64,000 nt of DNA from Vibrio artabrorum (GTDB taxonomy: Bacteria; Pseudomonadota; Gammaproteobacteria; Enterobacterales; Vibrionaceae). The notes below the pieces were generated by a model. That model ran no database searches, was not told the origin of the DNA, and worked only from the letters and a program-made list of their open reading frames with translations. The translations under genes and the position numbers were made by a program. Below are positions 1 through 8,720 of the stretch, one piece after another; positions within the stretch are counted from its first letter, which is position 1, and every line of letters starts with the position of its first letter. The stretch covers positions 124,001 through 188,000 of the forward strand of contig NZ_AP025459.1 of the NCBI RefSeq assembly GCF_024347295.1, in the 5' to 3' direction.

Positions 1-244
1 ATCCAGCCTAGTGTAGTAACGCATCATGTTTAGATCAGACAAATAATGAACCTTTTAGAAACAACCCTTCCTGATTAAGCCCATTATAAAACACATTTGC
101 CTTTAAGTGACGATAAAAGACAAAAACAGGAACAACCCAGCAAAAAGCCATCTGTTTATTACTTCCTATTAAATAACCATAATTAATGGGTCAACAAGGA
201 ACTTTGAGTTCTCACCAAAGCCTAGTACAAGAGAAGGAATCATC

Positions 245-343
245 ATGAGAAAATACTATCTTGATAAGCTAAAAAGCACCTGTAGCAAGCTCGAAAGAGA
301 AGCACTACGAACACTTATAGAGCTATGTAACTGGCGTTATTAG
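245..343 (+). CDS. Possible 32-residue small protein
   Basis: An ATG preceded at good distance by a purine-rich AGAAGGA ribosome-binding-like stretch opens a 32-codon frame ending in TAG. The product begins MRKYYLDKLKS and is rich in Lys, Arg, Glu and Leu, so it could form one amphipathic helix. I recognise no family. It stands alone, followed by a large hairpin and then rimK about 300 bases on. It may be a real small protein, a leader peptide or chance; conservation in other vibrios would decide. Confidence 0.3.
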   Translation: MRKYYLDKLKSTCSKLEREALRTLIELCNWRY

Positions 344-367
344 TACACTTTTAAGCACCGAGTTCAC

Positions 368-426
368 GTGAGTTGAGTACAACCTAATATGCTCCTACCC
401 CCAATATGAGTTAGGTCTCAACTCAC
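368..426 (+). repeat. Large imperfect hairpin upstream of rimK
   Basis: GTGAGTTGAG at 368-377 is exactly complementary to CTCAACTCAC at 417-426. The inner part continues with partial pairing (ACCTAA against TTAGGT) around a C-rich loop. No clear T-run follows, so it is not a classic terminator. It lies between the small ORF at 245 and rimK and could be an RNA structure in the rimK leader or an operator. Confidence 0.45.
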
Positions 427-644
427 TTTCCCGTCCTAAATTCACGCTTACCCCTGCTGTACCAATCGCTCGCGCATTCGATAGAATTCCATTGTCGATT
501 CGACAAATTTAATTCGTTTTCTTAGTTAAACGAAAAGCCTTAAGGTTCGCCCCGAAGCAAGCAAGGAGCCTCAGAAAAACTGAGAGCTCAGCTAACAACT
601 CATTTATTTGCAGTTACCAATCAGGTATTAACTAAGGAAACGCC

Positions 645-1550
645 ATGCGTATCGCAATTCTTTCTCGCAACGAAAATCTATACTCTACTTCTCGCTTAAA
701 AGCGGCTGGAGAAGCACGTGGTCACCAGGTCGATGTTATCGACACGCTGCACTGTGATATAGATATCGCGAGTAACAATCCGAAGATTCGCTACATGGGT
801 GAAGAGCTACCTCAATACGATGCCGTTATTCCACGTATTGGCGCTTCCATTACCTTTTACGGAACTGCGGTTGTTCGCCAATTCGAAATGATGGGCACTT
901 TTTGTATCAATGAGTCAGTTGCAATCAGTCGTTCTCGCGACAAACTGCGCTCACTACAACTGTTGTCTCGCAAAGGTATTGGCTTACCAAAAACAGGGTT
1001 CGCTAGCCGCCCAGACAAGATTCAAGACTTGATCAAAAACGTCGGTGGCGCGCCACTGGTTATCAAGCTTCTTGAAGGTACTCAAGGTATCGGTGTGGTT
1101 CTAGCTGAAACAAACAAAGCAGCAGAAAGCGTTATCGAAGCATTCATGGGCCTAAAAGCGAACATCTTGGTTCAAGAGTTCATTGAAGAAGCCAATGGCG
1201 CAGACATCCGTTGCTTTGTTGTTGGCAACAAAGTCATTGCAGCGATGAAGCGTCAAGCTGGTGAGGGTGAATTCCGCTCTAACTTGCACCGTGGCGGTAC
1301 CGCTCAACTGGTTAAACTCAGCAAAGAAGAGCGTGCTACAGCAATCAATGCTGCGAAAATCATGGGGTTAAACCTATGCGGTGTTGATATTCTACAATCT
1401 AAGAATGGCCCAGTGGTAATGGAAGTGAACTCTTCTCCTGGCCTAGAAGGTATTGAGAAAGCGACGGGTAAAGATGTAGCAGACATGATTTTCGAATTCA
1501 TCGAAAAAAATGCAAAACCAAACGCTAACCGTACTCGTGGCAAAGGCTAA
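645..1550 (+). CDS. rimK: Ribosomal protein S6 glutamate ligase-type ATP-grasp enzyme RimK
   Basis: The 301-residue protein has the RimK/LysX layout: an N-terminal Rossmann-like domain ([18 protein letters not shown]), then an ATP-grasp fold. Visible ATP-grasp elements are [17 protein letters not shown] near residues 137-153, and a metal-binding carboxylate segment [19 protein letters not shown] near 257-275. In the family, RimK adds glutamate residues to the C-terminus of ribosomal protein S6 in the cytoplasm and can also make poly-glutamate. Length matches E. coli RimK. The start is the first ATG after an AAGGAAA ribosome-binding site. It is followed after 32 bases by a retropepsin-like gene on the same strand, and the pair shares a terminator at 2031, so they form an operon resembling the rimK/rimB part of Pseudomonas rimABK. 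Confidence 0.95.
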   Translation: MRIAILSRNENLYSTSRLKAAGEARGHQVDVIDTLHCDIDIASNNPKIRYMGEELPQYDAVIPRIGASITFYGTAVVRQFEMMGTFCINESVAISRSRDKLRSLQLLSRKGIGLPKTGFASRPDKIQDLIKNVGGAPLVIKLLEGTQGIGVVLAETNKAAESVIEAFMGLKANILVQEFIEEANGADIRCFVVGNKVIAAMKRQAGEGEFRSNLHRGGTAQLVKLSKEERATAINAAKIMGLNLCGVDILQSKNGPVVMEVNSSPGLEGIEKATGKDVADMIFEFIEKNAKPNANRTRGKG

Positions 1551-1582
1551 TTTAACGCCGTTAACTGATGATTGGAAATGAC

Positions 1583-2011
1583 ATGAACAATAAAATGATC
1601 ATAGGGAATACAGAAGCACTTTGCTTACCAGAGTTAGGGATAACTGGACTCCATACCCGTGTTGATACAGGGGCTAAAACCTCTTCTCTACACGTAGACA
1701 ATCTATTGTGTGTAAAAAAAGACGGTGAGAACTTCGTTGAATTCGATCTTCACCCTGACGTTTACCACTTAGAAGAGACAGTGCGCTGCAAAGCGAAGCT
1801 GAAAACAAGTAAGAAAATCAAATCATCGAACGGCGAAGTTGAACACCGTTGTGTAATTGAAACCATGCTAAAAATCGGCGGTCAGGAATGGCCTATCGAT
1901 ATCACGCTAAGCAACCGTCAAGATATGACTTATATGATGCTGCTTGGTCGTCAAGGCATGAGTGACAAAGTGATGGTTGATCCAGCGGGTGAATTCCTGC
2001 TGACTCACTAA
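1583..2011 (+). CDS. RimK-associated retropepsin-like protease (PF05618, formerly ATP-dependent Zn protease)
   Basis: The 142-residue protein carries RVDTGAKTSSLH near residues 26-37, the DTGA-type motif of the PF05618 family. That family was annotated as ATP-dependent zinc protease but has a retropepsin-like aspartic fold. A second conserved block, MLLGRQGM, sits near the C-terminus. An in-frame ATG at 1568 would add five residues. I prefer 1583 because TGGAAATGAC gives a well-placed GGA ribosome-binding site. Members are commonly coupled to rimK (RimB in Pseudomonas), so the likely role is in RimK-dependent S6 modification or its control. The exact substrate is not visible here. The gene ends 19 bases before a strong terminator. 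Confidence 0.82.
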   Translation: MNNKMIIGNTEALCLPELGITGLHTRVDTGAKTSSLHVDNLLCVKKDGENFVEFDLHPDVYHLEETVRCKAKLKTSKKIKSSNGEVEHRCVIETMLKIGGQEWPIDITLSNRQDMTYMMLLGRQGMSDKVMVDPAGEFLLTH

Positions 2012-2030
2012 TCCCAGGTTATAACTAAAT

Positions 2031-2058
2031 AAGGCCAGTCTCATGACTGGCCTTATTG
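2031..2058 (+). terminator. Rho-independent terminator of the rimK operon
   Basis: A perfect 10-bp stem, AAGGCCAGTC paired with GACTGGCCTT around loop TCAT, is followed by a T-containing tail. It lies directly after the protease gene. Confidence 0.85.
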
Positions 2059-2128
2059 CTATCTATTTTTCTATTTCCGCTTTCTACTTTCAGCTCTGGA
2101 TACATTGCTTTGCATTCAGGTTTCTGAT

Positions 2129-2935
2129 CTATTTCTTCGATTTACCATGAGATTGAAAACCAAAACGCCAAATCGATAGCAGTAATTTTTTGGTTTTGAT
2201 TTTCGTCACTCGCCAATGCGTAACAGGCCTTCTTGGCGCACTCATCAACAGATGTTCAAAAGCTTGCTGACTGAAATCGACTTGCCCACCATGTGCCACC
2301 AGCAAGGTATCGAGCTGCATATCATAAATACGCGATAACGACGCTCGATACTGATTAGGGTGAAAAATAGGAAACGGCGGAATCAGCTTCTTCTTAACCT
2401 CGACCATTAAGTCGGCAACATAAGCGACATTGTGTGATGGGCAATAGACAGAGAGATCACGATCAGTATGGCCTGGCGTTTCCAAAACAAACCAATCATC
2501 AAACCCCGGAATACTATCGCCGTCTGATAGTTTGCAGTCAGGTTTTAATTTCCTTGAGTACCACAAGTTCGCTTTCGGCTTGCCTAAGCGGTTCGCCATC
2601 CACTTTGCTAATGCTAAATCGGTCAGGTGCATCAAAATGCCATCAATGCCGTGATACCAATCCTTATCTCGGTTTGCTGCCACCAAATGACAATTAGTCA
2701 GCTTTCTGAGTGTATGCGCAGCACCTGCATGATCGGGATGCATGTGCGTCACAACCACAGTGTGCAGGTCGCTGAATTCACGGCCAAGCTCATCTTCAAT
2801 GAAAGCTTTAAGATGGGGTATATCCGCTCGGCATGCACCATCAAGTAACAGCAACCTATCTGGGTACTCTACGAGATACATATCTTGGATATAGCCTTTG
2901 ATAGTATGCAGCTGCAAAATCGCCCCTTGTGACAA
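2129..2935 (-). CDS. MBL-fold metallo-hydrolase
   Basis: The 268-residue protein shows the metallo-beta-lactamase signature THMHPDHAG (residues 63-71, with H64, H66, D68 and H69 as metal ligands). Further ligand segments are ETPGHTDRD near 152-160, VADLMVE near 173-179, and VAHGG near 213-217. There is no signal peptide, so it should be cytosolic. The family covers glyoxalase II-like hydrolases, lactonases and RNases; nothing in the sequence fixes the substrate. The basic tail (KIKTKKLLLSIWRFGFQS) is unusual. The gene is alone, convergent with the rimK operon. Confidence 0.85.
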   Translation of the reverse strand: MSQGAILQLHTIKGYIQDMYLVEYPDRLLLLDGACRADIPHLKAFIEDELGREFSDLHTVVVTHMHPDHAGAAHTLRKLTNCHLVAANRDKDWYHGIDGILMHLTDLALAKWMANRLGKPKANLWYSRKLKPDCKLSDGDSIPGFDDWFVLETPGHTDRDLSVYCPSHNVAYVADLMVEVKKKLIPPFPIFHPNQYRASLSRIYDMQLDTLLVAHGGQVDFSQQAFEHLLMSAPRRPVTHWRVTKIKTKKLLLSIWRFGFQSHGKSKK

Positions 2936-3043
2936 AACAACTGGTCAGACCTATATAATAGCAAATCCAACTTCAATTGTGATCGTTTTGTTAAAACCAC
3001 AACCTAAAACCGAATAGAGAACTCAAATCAAGATTTCTATTGA

Positions 3044-3238
3044 AATCCACTAAATTACTCAAATCCAATTCAACTCACTGCAACGGGAACAGATTCCAAA
3101 GATGAGCATCAATTTCATCCGGTATTTTTCAGCATTATCGAATGCCCGCATTGCCGTAAACCTTACTCTACAGGCCTTGCGATTCAAGCCGCCAACACCA
3201 TTTATCGTGACGACAAAACATGTGGTTTGTTGGCCTGA
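3044..3238 (+). pseudogene. Possible relic or frameshifted small zinc-ribbon protein
   Basis: An open frame without any start codon reads as protein-like sequence: IIECPHCRKPYSTGLAIQAA followed by NTIYRDDKTCGLLA and a TGA stop at 3236-3238. It contains a CPHC zinc-ribbon-like pair and a later Cys. An ATG at 3102 with GGAACAG upstream lies one base out of frame with it. Loss or gain of one base near 3115 would create a roughly 45-residue protein. It could be a broken small gene just upstream of the oxygenase. Family unknown; moderate to low confidence. Confidence 0.35.
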
Positions 3239-3287
3239 GTTATTAGGACTATATATGCGCCTCTAATTTACTGTCTGAGTGCTATAC

Positions 3288-3890
3288 ATGAACCAATTAA
3301 TCGATGCTCTTTCTACCCAAGGTTATTTCGTGTGGGATGACTTCTTAACTCAAGAAGAAGTGGTGGCATTGAGGGATTGCATTCCAGAGAACTGGAAAAA
3401 GGCTAGGATTGGCCGTAACGATGAAGTAACGCGAGAGTCGACCATCCGTAGTGACAAGATTCAGTGGCTGCGCCGTGATATGGGTCAGCCAGCATCTCTG
3501 TTTTTAGACAAGATGGAACAAATTCGTTTAGCGGCAAACCAAGCGTTCTTTTTGGGTCTGTTCGAGTACGAAGCACACTTTGCTAAATACGAAAAAGGCG
3601 ACTTCTACCAGAAGCACTTAGACTGTTTCAAGGGCAATGAAAACCGCCGCCTGACTACCGTGTTCTACATGAATGACGAGTGGACAGAAGACGACGCAGG
3701 TGAACTTGTGGTTTACGATCTAAAAGACAACCACATCGCGACCATTCCACCAAAGTCAGGCCGCTTATTTGTGTTCTTGTCTGAACAGTTTCCACACGAA
3801 GTACTGCCGACAAACACAGAGCGATTCAGTATTGCTGGTTGGTTCCGCATCAACGGTGTGAAAGACAACCAATTGGACATCGCACACTAA
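3288..3890 (+). CDS. 2-oxoglutarate/Fe(II)-dependent oxygenase, prolyl 4-hydroxylase (SM-20/EGLN) type
   Basis: From the ATG at 3288 this is a 200-residue protein; a GTG at 3279 would add three residues. The Fe(II) facial triad is visible as H110-x-D112 (YQKHLDCF) and H170 (FPHEVLP), with R179 in ERFSIAGWF as the likely 2-oxoglutarate-binding residue. This arrangement and length match the bacterial P4Hc/SM-20-like family. The Pseudomonas member (PPHD) hydroxylates a proline of EF-Tu; whether this one does is inference. It is a single gene with no obvious operon partner. Confidence 0.85.
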   Translation: MNQLIDALSTQGYFVWDDFLTQEEVVALRDCIPENWKKARIGRNDEVTRESTIRSDKIQWLRRDMGQPASLFLDKMEQIRLAANQAFFLGLFEYEAHFAKYEKGDFYQKHLDCFKGNENRRLTTVFYMNDEWTEDDAGELVVYDLKDNHIATIPPKSGRLFVFLSEQFPHEVLPTNTERFSIAGWFRINGVKDNQLDIAH

Positions 3891-4111
3891 GACTCTGATC
3901 ACTCAGATCCTATTTAAAGCTTCTAATAGTCATTAGTAATAGCATGCGAGGGGCTTTTTTATAGAGAATAATCACGGTAAGTGACACACGAACGACCGCT
4001 TTCGTTCGTTGAGTCACACCTCGAATCAACAAGCTTAACGACGGTTCCAGTGTAATCGAGTACACTAATATTTAATGCGTTTTTACGGTGCGTCTTTAAG
4101 AAGGATTAATT

Positions 4112-4831
4112 ATGTCGTCTACCATCGTAGGTCATCGGGGGGCCGCAGGTACTCACCCAGAAAATACCAAAGCAAGCATTGAACAAGCGGCTAAACTCGG
4201 CTTGAAATGGATTGAAGTTGATATTCAGCCCACTCAAGATGACCAACTGGTCGTTTGTCACGATCACACGCTTGAGCGCTGCAGCGATGGCAAGGGTCGT
4301 GTCGACGAACACACCCTTGCTGAGCTTCGCCAACTCGACTTCGGCCGTTGGAAATCTGAGCAGTTCGCTGGGGAAAAAATACTGACCTTAGAAGAGTTAC
4401 TTGCGCTTGTTGAGCGGCATGATCTTAGCGTCAACCTCGAAATTAAAGTCGACAGTCGACATCAAGCCCCTCATGTGGTTGATCTGCTACATGATGAGTT
4501 GATTCGCTCAAATCTCGACACCGATAAGATCTTACTATCGAGTTTCAGCCACAAAGTGGTGTCTGAAATGGCGCGTCATTTGCCGAGATATCGAGTAGGG
4601 GTCATCACAGAGCAACTGACTCAGGCTGATCTTATGCTCATGAATGAGGTCAAAGCGTTCAGCTGTCACATCAACTACGAACATGTTAATCAGAGCGATC
4701 TTGATACACTGAGTGAAGCAAACATCCAAACATGGTGCTACACCGTCAACGATCCCTCCCAATTCAAATTCCTCTCAAAAGTCGATGCCGTATTCACTGA
4801 TTTTCCGAATCAATTTAGCCTTATAAATTGA
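4112..4831 (+). CDS. ugpQ: Glycerophosphodiester phosphodiesterase, cytosolic UgpQ type
   Basis: The 239-residue protein starts with the GDPD signature GHRGAAGTHPENTKASI. It continues with WIEVDIQPTQDDQLVVCHDH (metal-binding E and D plus the catalytic H) and NLEIKVD in the middle. The C-terminus has the typical WCYTVNDPSQF and VFTDFPNQF strands. There is no signal peptide, matching UgpQ rather than periplasmic GlpQ. It hydrolyses glycerophosphodiesters to glycerol-3-phosphate and an alcohol. AAGAAGGATTAAT upstream of the ATG supports the start. No ugp transport genes are adjacent. Confidence 0.88.
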   Translation: MSSTIVGHRGAAGTHPENTKASIEQAAKLGLKWIEVDIQPTQDDQLVVCHDHTLERCSDGKGRVDEHTLAELRQLDFGRWKSEQFAGEKILTLEELLALVERHDLSVNLEIKVDSRHQAPHVVDLLHDELIRSNLDTDKILLSSFSHKVVSEMARHLPRYRVGVITEQLTQADLMLMNEVKAFSCHINYEHVNQSDLDTLSEANIQTWCYTVNDPSQFKFLSKVDAVFTDFPNQFSLIN

Positions 4832-4909
4832 CCAAGCAAATACTGCAAAAACAACTCAGAGAGACTGTAAAATTAACTCTCGAGAAACCTTAAAATTAGG
4901 TAGCAAACA

Positions 4910-4943
4910 CAAGTGAGTAGGAGTACATTCCGCTACTCACTTG
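4910..4943. terminator. Hairpin between ugpQ and TSUP gene
   Basis: CAAGTGAGTAG and CTACTCACTTG form an 11-bp perfect stem around a 12-base loop, followed by GTTTCATT. It probably ends ugpQ transcription, although the T-tract is weak. Confidence 0.5.
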
Positions 4944-4991
4944 GTTTCATTAGCTCACTCTATCTAGACAGCTTCATTGGTTACTTAATTT

Positions 4992-5729
4992 ATGGATCTC
5001 ATTTTTAATCCAACCTTCCCAATTTTGGGTTCAATCTTCGTTTTCGCCGCTATTGTTCGTGGCTTCTCAGGTTTCGGTTTCACCCTAGTGGCCTTGCCGT
5101 TAAGTGCATTATTCATGCCTGTTATCGAACTGGTTCCTGTCTTCATGTTGATCGATCTCCTAGGCAATGTTCAATTGCTACCTAAAGTTCGAAAGCACGT
5201 TAACTGGCGCTGGGTTTTAAAAGTATTTATCCCTTGTTTTGCCTTCACACCAATCGGCTTACTTCTGCTTAAATCCGTTAGCCAAGACACGATCATCTTG
5301 ATCATCAGTGCCTTCATTTTTGCGTCTGCACTTATGATCTATAAAGGTTTCCAGTACAAAAGCGAACCGAGATTTGCTCCCTATATTCTAGGCAGCCTTG
5401 CGGGCGTAATGAACGGCGCGGCATCAATGTCTGGGCCGCCAATTGGCACTCATGCATTGGCAAGCCCAGTCGCTCCTCATATTGCCAGAGCAGGCCTGAT
5501 AGCATTCTTCGTATTGGCGGATTCCACTGCGTTTGTTTCGGCATCTATCGCAGGATTAGTCGACCGTGATGTAGTCTGGCTGACTCTCGCGCTCTTACCG
5601 AGCAGCATGTTTGGCGGCTATGTGGGTTCTAAACTGTTCGAGAGATTTGGTGGTGCGAAGTTTAAGCCTGTCACCATTGCATTGCTGATTGTGATTGCGA
5701 TATTCAGCGCAGGTCGAGTCTTACTGTAA
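4992..5729 (+). CDS. TSUP-family (TauE/SafE) membrane permease
   Basis: The 245-residue, very hydrophobic protein has about eight membrane segments. It shows the TSUP repeat, with GFSGFGFTLVALPLSALFMP near the N-terminus and a second related half with MNGAASMSGPPIGTHAL. The family exports sulfite, sulfoacetate, taurine-derived or other organic anions; the substrate cannot be read from sequence. It is a stand-alone gene. A second TSUP gene at 29972 is only distantly similar in the N-terminal motif. Confidence 0.85.
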   Translation: MDLIFNPTFPILGSIFVFAAIVRGFSGFGFTLVALPLSALFMPVIELVPVFMLIDLLGNVQLLPKVRKHVNWRWVLKVFIPCFAFTPIGLLLLKSVSQDTIILIISAFIFASALMIYKGFQYKSEPRFAPYILGSLAGVMNGAASMSGPPIGTHALASPVAPHIARAGLIAFFVLADSTAFVSASIAGLVDRDVVWLTLALLPSSMFGGYVGSKLFERFGGAKFKPVTIALLIVIAIFSAGRVLL

Positions 5730-5781
5730 CGGGTTTAACGGTTAGTTGAGACTATGAATGAAGAAAGTGGGGAACCCATCG

Positions 5782-6549
5782 CTACCATTCGATATGGATA
5801 GGGGTACCCATTTTTACCAGTTTAAGAAACTCATCCATATCTTGATTGGTTAATGCAATACAACCATCTGTCCAATCAAAACTTTGAATAAAATTAGGTG
5901 AACGACGCTCACCGTTTTTGATGCCGTGAATTTTGATGTTCCCTCCGGGATCTACCCCATTTTGCTCTGCCCATTGCATATCCGACGGTTGCGGATAGTT
6001 AATATGGACAGAGCGATAAAAGTTCGACTCTTCCATCACATAATCGAGTTGGTACTCCCCTTCAGGCGTTCGGTTGTCCCCTTCAAAGCGTTTGTGCCCT
6101 TTCGGTTGTTTGCCTAACGCAATACGATACTCCTGGATCACCTCTTCGCCTTTAAGTAGATACATCCTACGTTTTGATTTATCAACCCTAACGAGCGTCA
6201 CCACGTGTCGCGATGAGGCTTTTATAGAGTCGGCATCTGGTGGGGTGAGAATTCGGTGGGATGTTTTTTGCGAGCCTAAAGCAATATGCTCACGCACATC
6301 GCTTTCAATAACATCATTTTTATTAAAAATCGACGTTGGTGTTACTGATGATGTGGGGGCTCGGTTAGATAGAGAAGGCGCAGACTCAAACACAATGGTT
6401 TCGATAGCCGTTGCATCTGAAATGATCTTTTCTACAATCAGCGTTTTGCCATCAATGGACGCCTCGAAGGTCGGCGATGTTTCGGCACACGCAACCTGCA
6501 TCGACCACATCAAATAAGCGCATAGAAACAAAAATAGATGCAGATGCAC
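5782..6549 (-). CDS. Periplasmic L,D-transpeptidase-family protein (YkuD domain)
   Basis: The 255-residue protein has a hydrophobic N-terminus with a probable signal peptide ending VACA. A variable region of about 90 residues follows, then a YkuD domain from about residue 115. Catalytic elements are IHG at H208 and FDWTDGCIAL with C230. This is the YafK-like form, in which D-G-C-I replaces the usual R-G-C-I/V-R. Family members cross-link or trim peptidoglycan, or detach lipoprotein from it. The call uses a GTG start. An internal ATG about 13 codons later would shorten the signal peptide. The gene starts two bases after the GNAT gene stop, so the two are cotranscribed. Confidence 0.82.
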   Translation of the reverse strand: MHLHLFLFLCAYLMWSMQVACAETSPTFEASIDGKTLIVEKIISDATAIETIVFESAPSLSNRAPTSSVTPTSIFNKNDVIESDVREHIALGSQKTSHRILTPPDADSIKASSRHVVTLVRVDKSKRRMYLLKGEEVIQEYRIALGKQPKGHKRFEGDNRTPEGEYQLDYVMEESNFYRSVHINYPQPSDMQWAEQNGVDPGGNIKIHGIKNGERRSPNFIQSFDWTDGCIALTNQDMDEFLKLVKMGTPIHIEW

Positions 6550-6551
6550 GC

Positions 6552-7034
6552 TTAATTGGCCTCAAACCGCATAGACATGGTTCGTGACTGAGTTTCCATT
6601 CCTAACGACTCATAGAAACCCTGAGCTTGTTGGTTAAACTCCATCACCTCCAACCTAAGTTCTATCGCCCCTCTCGCTTGCGCCCATTGGTTGAATGACT
6701 TCATTAACGATTTACCAACACCTCGCTTCTGAACGTCATCGTTCACCACTAGCGTATTTACCCGTGCGATCTTATGGGGTTGAATAAAACTCACCCCACG
6801 ATTCTGCGTCACTTTTCCAGCCAAAAATCCAACAACTTGTTCATCTTGCACTGCCACTAAAAACGCCCCAATGGGATCAAGCATCAATCCCAACCAATAC
6901 TCTTCACTATCAGAAAAAGCTTGCGAGGCAGGCGCAAACACCATAGGCGCCCCACAATGATGCTGACGATTAATCTGATCAGAAAGCGCTAGAATCGAGC
7001 GAATATCCGTTACCTTGGCTGTCCGAATTTGCAT
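6552..7034 (-). CDS. GNAT-family N-acetyltransferase
   Basis: The 160-residue protein has the GNAT fold. The acetyl-CoA-binding motif is VVNDDVQKRGVGKSLMKSFN near residues 95-114, and a C-terminal NQQAQGFYESLGMETQSRTM gives the motif B strand and helix. The acceptor substrate is unknown. It is transcribed first, with the L,D-transpeptidase gene following after 2 bases. A cell-wall-related or small-amine substrate would fit but is only inference. Confidence 0.82.
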   Translation of the reverse strand: MQIRTAKVTDIRSILALSDQINRQHHCGAPMVFAPASQAFSDSEEYWLGLMLDPIGAFLVAVQDEQVVGFLAGKVTQNRGVSFIQPHKIARVNTLVVNDDVQKRGVGKSLMKSFNQWAQARGAIELRLEVMEFNQQAQGFYESLGMETQSRTMSMRFEAN

Positions 7035-7231
7035 ATCATCACCTTATTTGAATTCCATATTACCTTAGCAAAAATGCCTTAACCCTGCACTGTTGTCGCG
7101 GCTCACTAACACGCTCAACTGCACCGTATTTTTAATAAAAGGCAATCATTGTTCCTTAATTCTCAAGCACATTCGATGATATGAGTGCTACTATCTCTGC
7201 AGAATCAATACACTCACTATTGGATACCTAT

Positions 7232-8212
7232 ATGATTAAGTTTGCTGTAATTGGAACCAATTGGATCACTCAAAAGTTTGTTCAAGCCGCCCATGACACT
7301 CAATCGATGAAACTTGCTGCGGTTTATTCGAGAAGCATGGAGAGCGCTTCTGAATTCGCTCAAGAATTCAATGTTGATACAACCTACGACTCACTCGAAG
7401 CATTGGCCTGTGATGACACTATCGAAGCGGTTTACATTGCTTCACCAAACTCACTCCACTGCCAGCAATCAATCTTACTGATGGAACATGGCAAACATGT
7501 CATCTGTGAAAAGCCCGTTGCATCTAACATCGATGAAGCAACTCGAATGTTTGAGGTCGCCGAGCAAAACGGTGTCGTGCTGTTTGAGGCGTATAAATCT
7601 CAATTCTTGCCAAACTTTAAACAAATGCAGCTCGGATTAGCAAAAATCGGCAAGCTACATAAGGCACACATCAACTATTGCCAGTATTCATCGCGCTATC
7701 AGAAATATTTAAACGGTGAGAACCCAAATACCTTTAACCCAGCGTTCTCAAATGGATCATTGGTCGATATCGGCTTTTACTGCGTCGCTGCGACAGTCGC
7801 TCTGTTTGGCGAACCAGACAGTGTACAGGCTTCTGCAAAGCGACTTGATTCCGGTGTTGATGCGCATGGTTGCGCGATTTTCCAATACCCAGAGCTTGAC
7901 GTAACCTTGACTCATTCAAAAGTCAGTGACTCTTATGCACCCAGTGAGATCCAAGGTGAATTAGGTGCAATCCTCATCGATCACATCGCTGAATGTACCG
8001 ATGTTAAGATCCGATACCGAGATGGACATATAGAAAACCTCACTCAATCACAAAGCAAAAACTCCATGAGTTACGAAGCACAGGCCTTTGCCGACTGTAT
8101 TGGCGGCGATCAAACAACGCTAGCTCAAGCCAAACTGCGCGCTTTATCGGTTGCCAAGTTAATTACAGAGATGCGTCAGCAAGTTGGTGTCGTTTACCCT
8201 GCGGACAAATAG
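7232..8212 (+). CDS. Gfo/Idh/MocA-family NAD(P)-dependent oxidoreductase
   Basis: The N-terminal Rossmann domain begins directly at the chosen ATG (MIKFAVIGTNWIT). It is followed by the family signature EKPVASNIDEA, with its conserved EKP Lys, and a C-terminal alpha/beta domain containing GSLVDIGFYCVAA. From this start the protein is 326 residues, normal for the family. An upstream ATG at 7181 would add 17 residues that look non-homologous. Members oxidise or reduce sugars and inositols. No sugar transport or kinase gene is adjacent, so the substrate is unknown. Confidence 0.82.
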   Translation: MIKFAVIGTNWITQKFVQAAHDTQSMKLAAVYSRSMESASEFAQEFNVDTTYDSLEALACDDTIEAVYIASPNSLHCQQSILLMEHGKHVICEKPVASNIDEATRMFEVAEQNGVVLFEAYKSQFLPNFKQMQLGLAKIGKLHKAHINYCQYSSRYQKYLNGENPNTFNPAFSNGSLVDIGFYCVAATVALFGEPDSVQASAKRLDSGVDAHGCAIFQYPELDVTLTHSKVSDSYAPSEIQGELGAILIDHIAECTDVKIRYRDGHIENLTQSQSKNSMSYEAQAFADCIGGDQTTLAQAKLRALSVAKLITEMRQQVGVVYPADK

Positions 8213-8376
8213 ACACACCAATCAATATAAGAGATTGATTTTCAAGGATGATAGATTTATTCATCATCAAACTTAATCTTTACGACAAACAACTGGATTA
8301 GTCGATCGGCATGCCATCTGTTTAAATCCGCGTTCGATATCTATCGTATTAATTTAATTTATTGAAGGTGTGTAAA

Positions 8377-8538
8377 GTGTTTTCAGTTGATGATCGCGTT
8401 GTTGCAACAAAAGGTGTTGAACTAGGTGAAATGGTTGTTGTTGGCCTTAGTGCTGGTGGTGGCTACGTTCACGTTACAACAGTAGAAGGCACAATAATGA
8501 TGCTTACTTACCCAGCAAAAGACCTTAAAAAAGCATAG
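8377..8538 (+). CDS. Small SH3-like hypothetical protein, 53 residues
   Basis: A GTG start preceded by a good GAAGGTG ribosome-binding site opens 53 codons. The product reads as beta-strand-rich with an SH3/KOW-like pattern: VDDRVVATKG, then ELGEMVVVGLSAGGGYVHV, then TTVEGTIMMLTYPAKDLKKA. The alternating hydrophobic strands and Gly turns strongly suggest a real protein. It is followed within about 50 bases by a strong terminator, consistent with a monocistronic gene. I do not know a named family. A role in nucleic-acid or ribosome binding would fit the fold but is inference. Confidence 0.7.
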   Translation: MFSVDDRVVATKGVELGEMVVVGLSAGGGYVHVTTVEGTIMMLTYPAKDLKKA

Positions 8539-8588
8539 GTCAACCGCTCTGCTCTTTTAGTCGCCACTCGGCGAAATATAACAATATT

Positions 8589-8646
8589 AAGGCTTTGGCT
8601 GATTTCACTCTTCTGCATTAGCGTGAACAGCCAAGGCCTTTTTTAT
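8589..8646 (+). terminator. Terminator of the 53-residue gene
   Basis: AAGGCTTTGGCTG pairs with CAGCCAAGGCCTT (one G-U pair), followed by TTTTT. Confidence 0.85.
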
Positions 8647-8720
8647 ACTTGAAATATCCCAACTCATTACGATTCCTTAAAGCAACAACCGCTAACCCTA
8701 GAAGCCTCACTTATTTGCTA

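Noticed and set aside
6074..6517. 147-codon plus-strand frame opposite the L,D-transpeptidase gene
   Set aside because: Antisense shadow of a gene with clear catalytic motifs.
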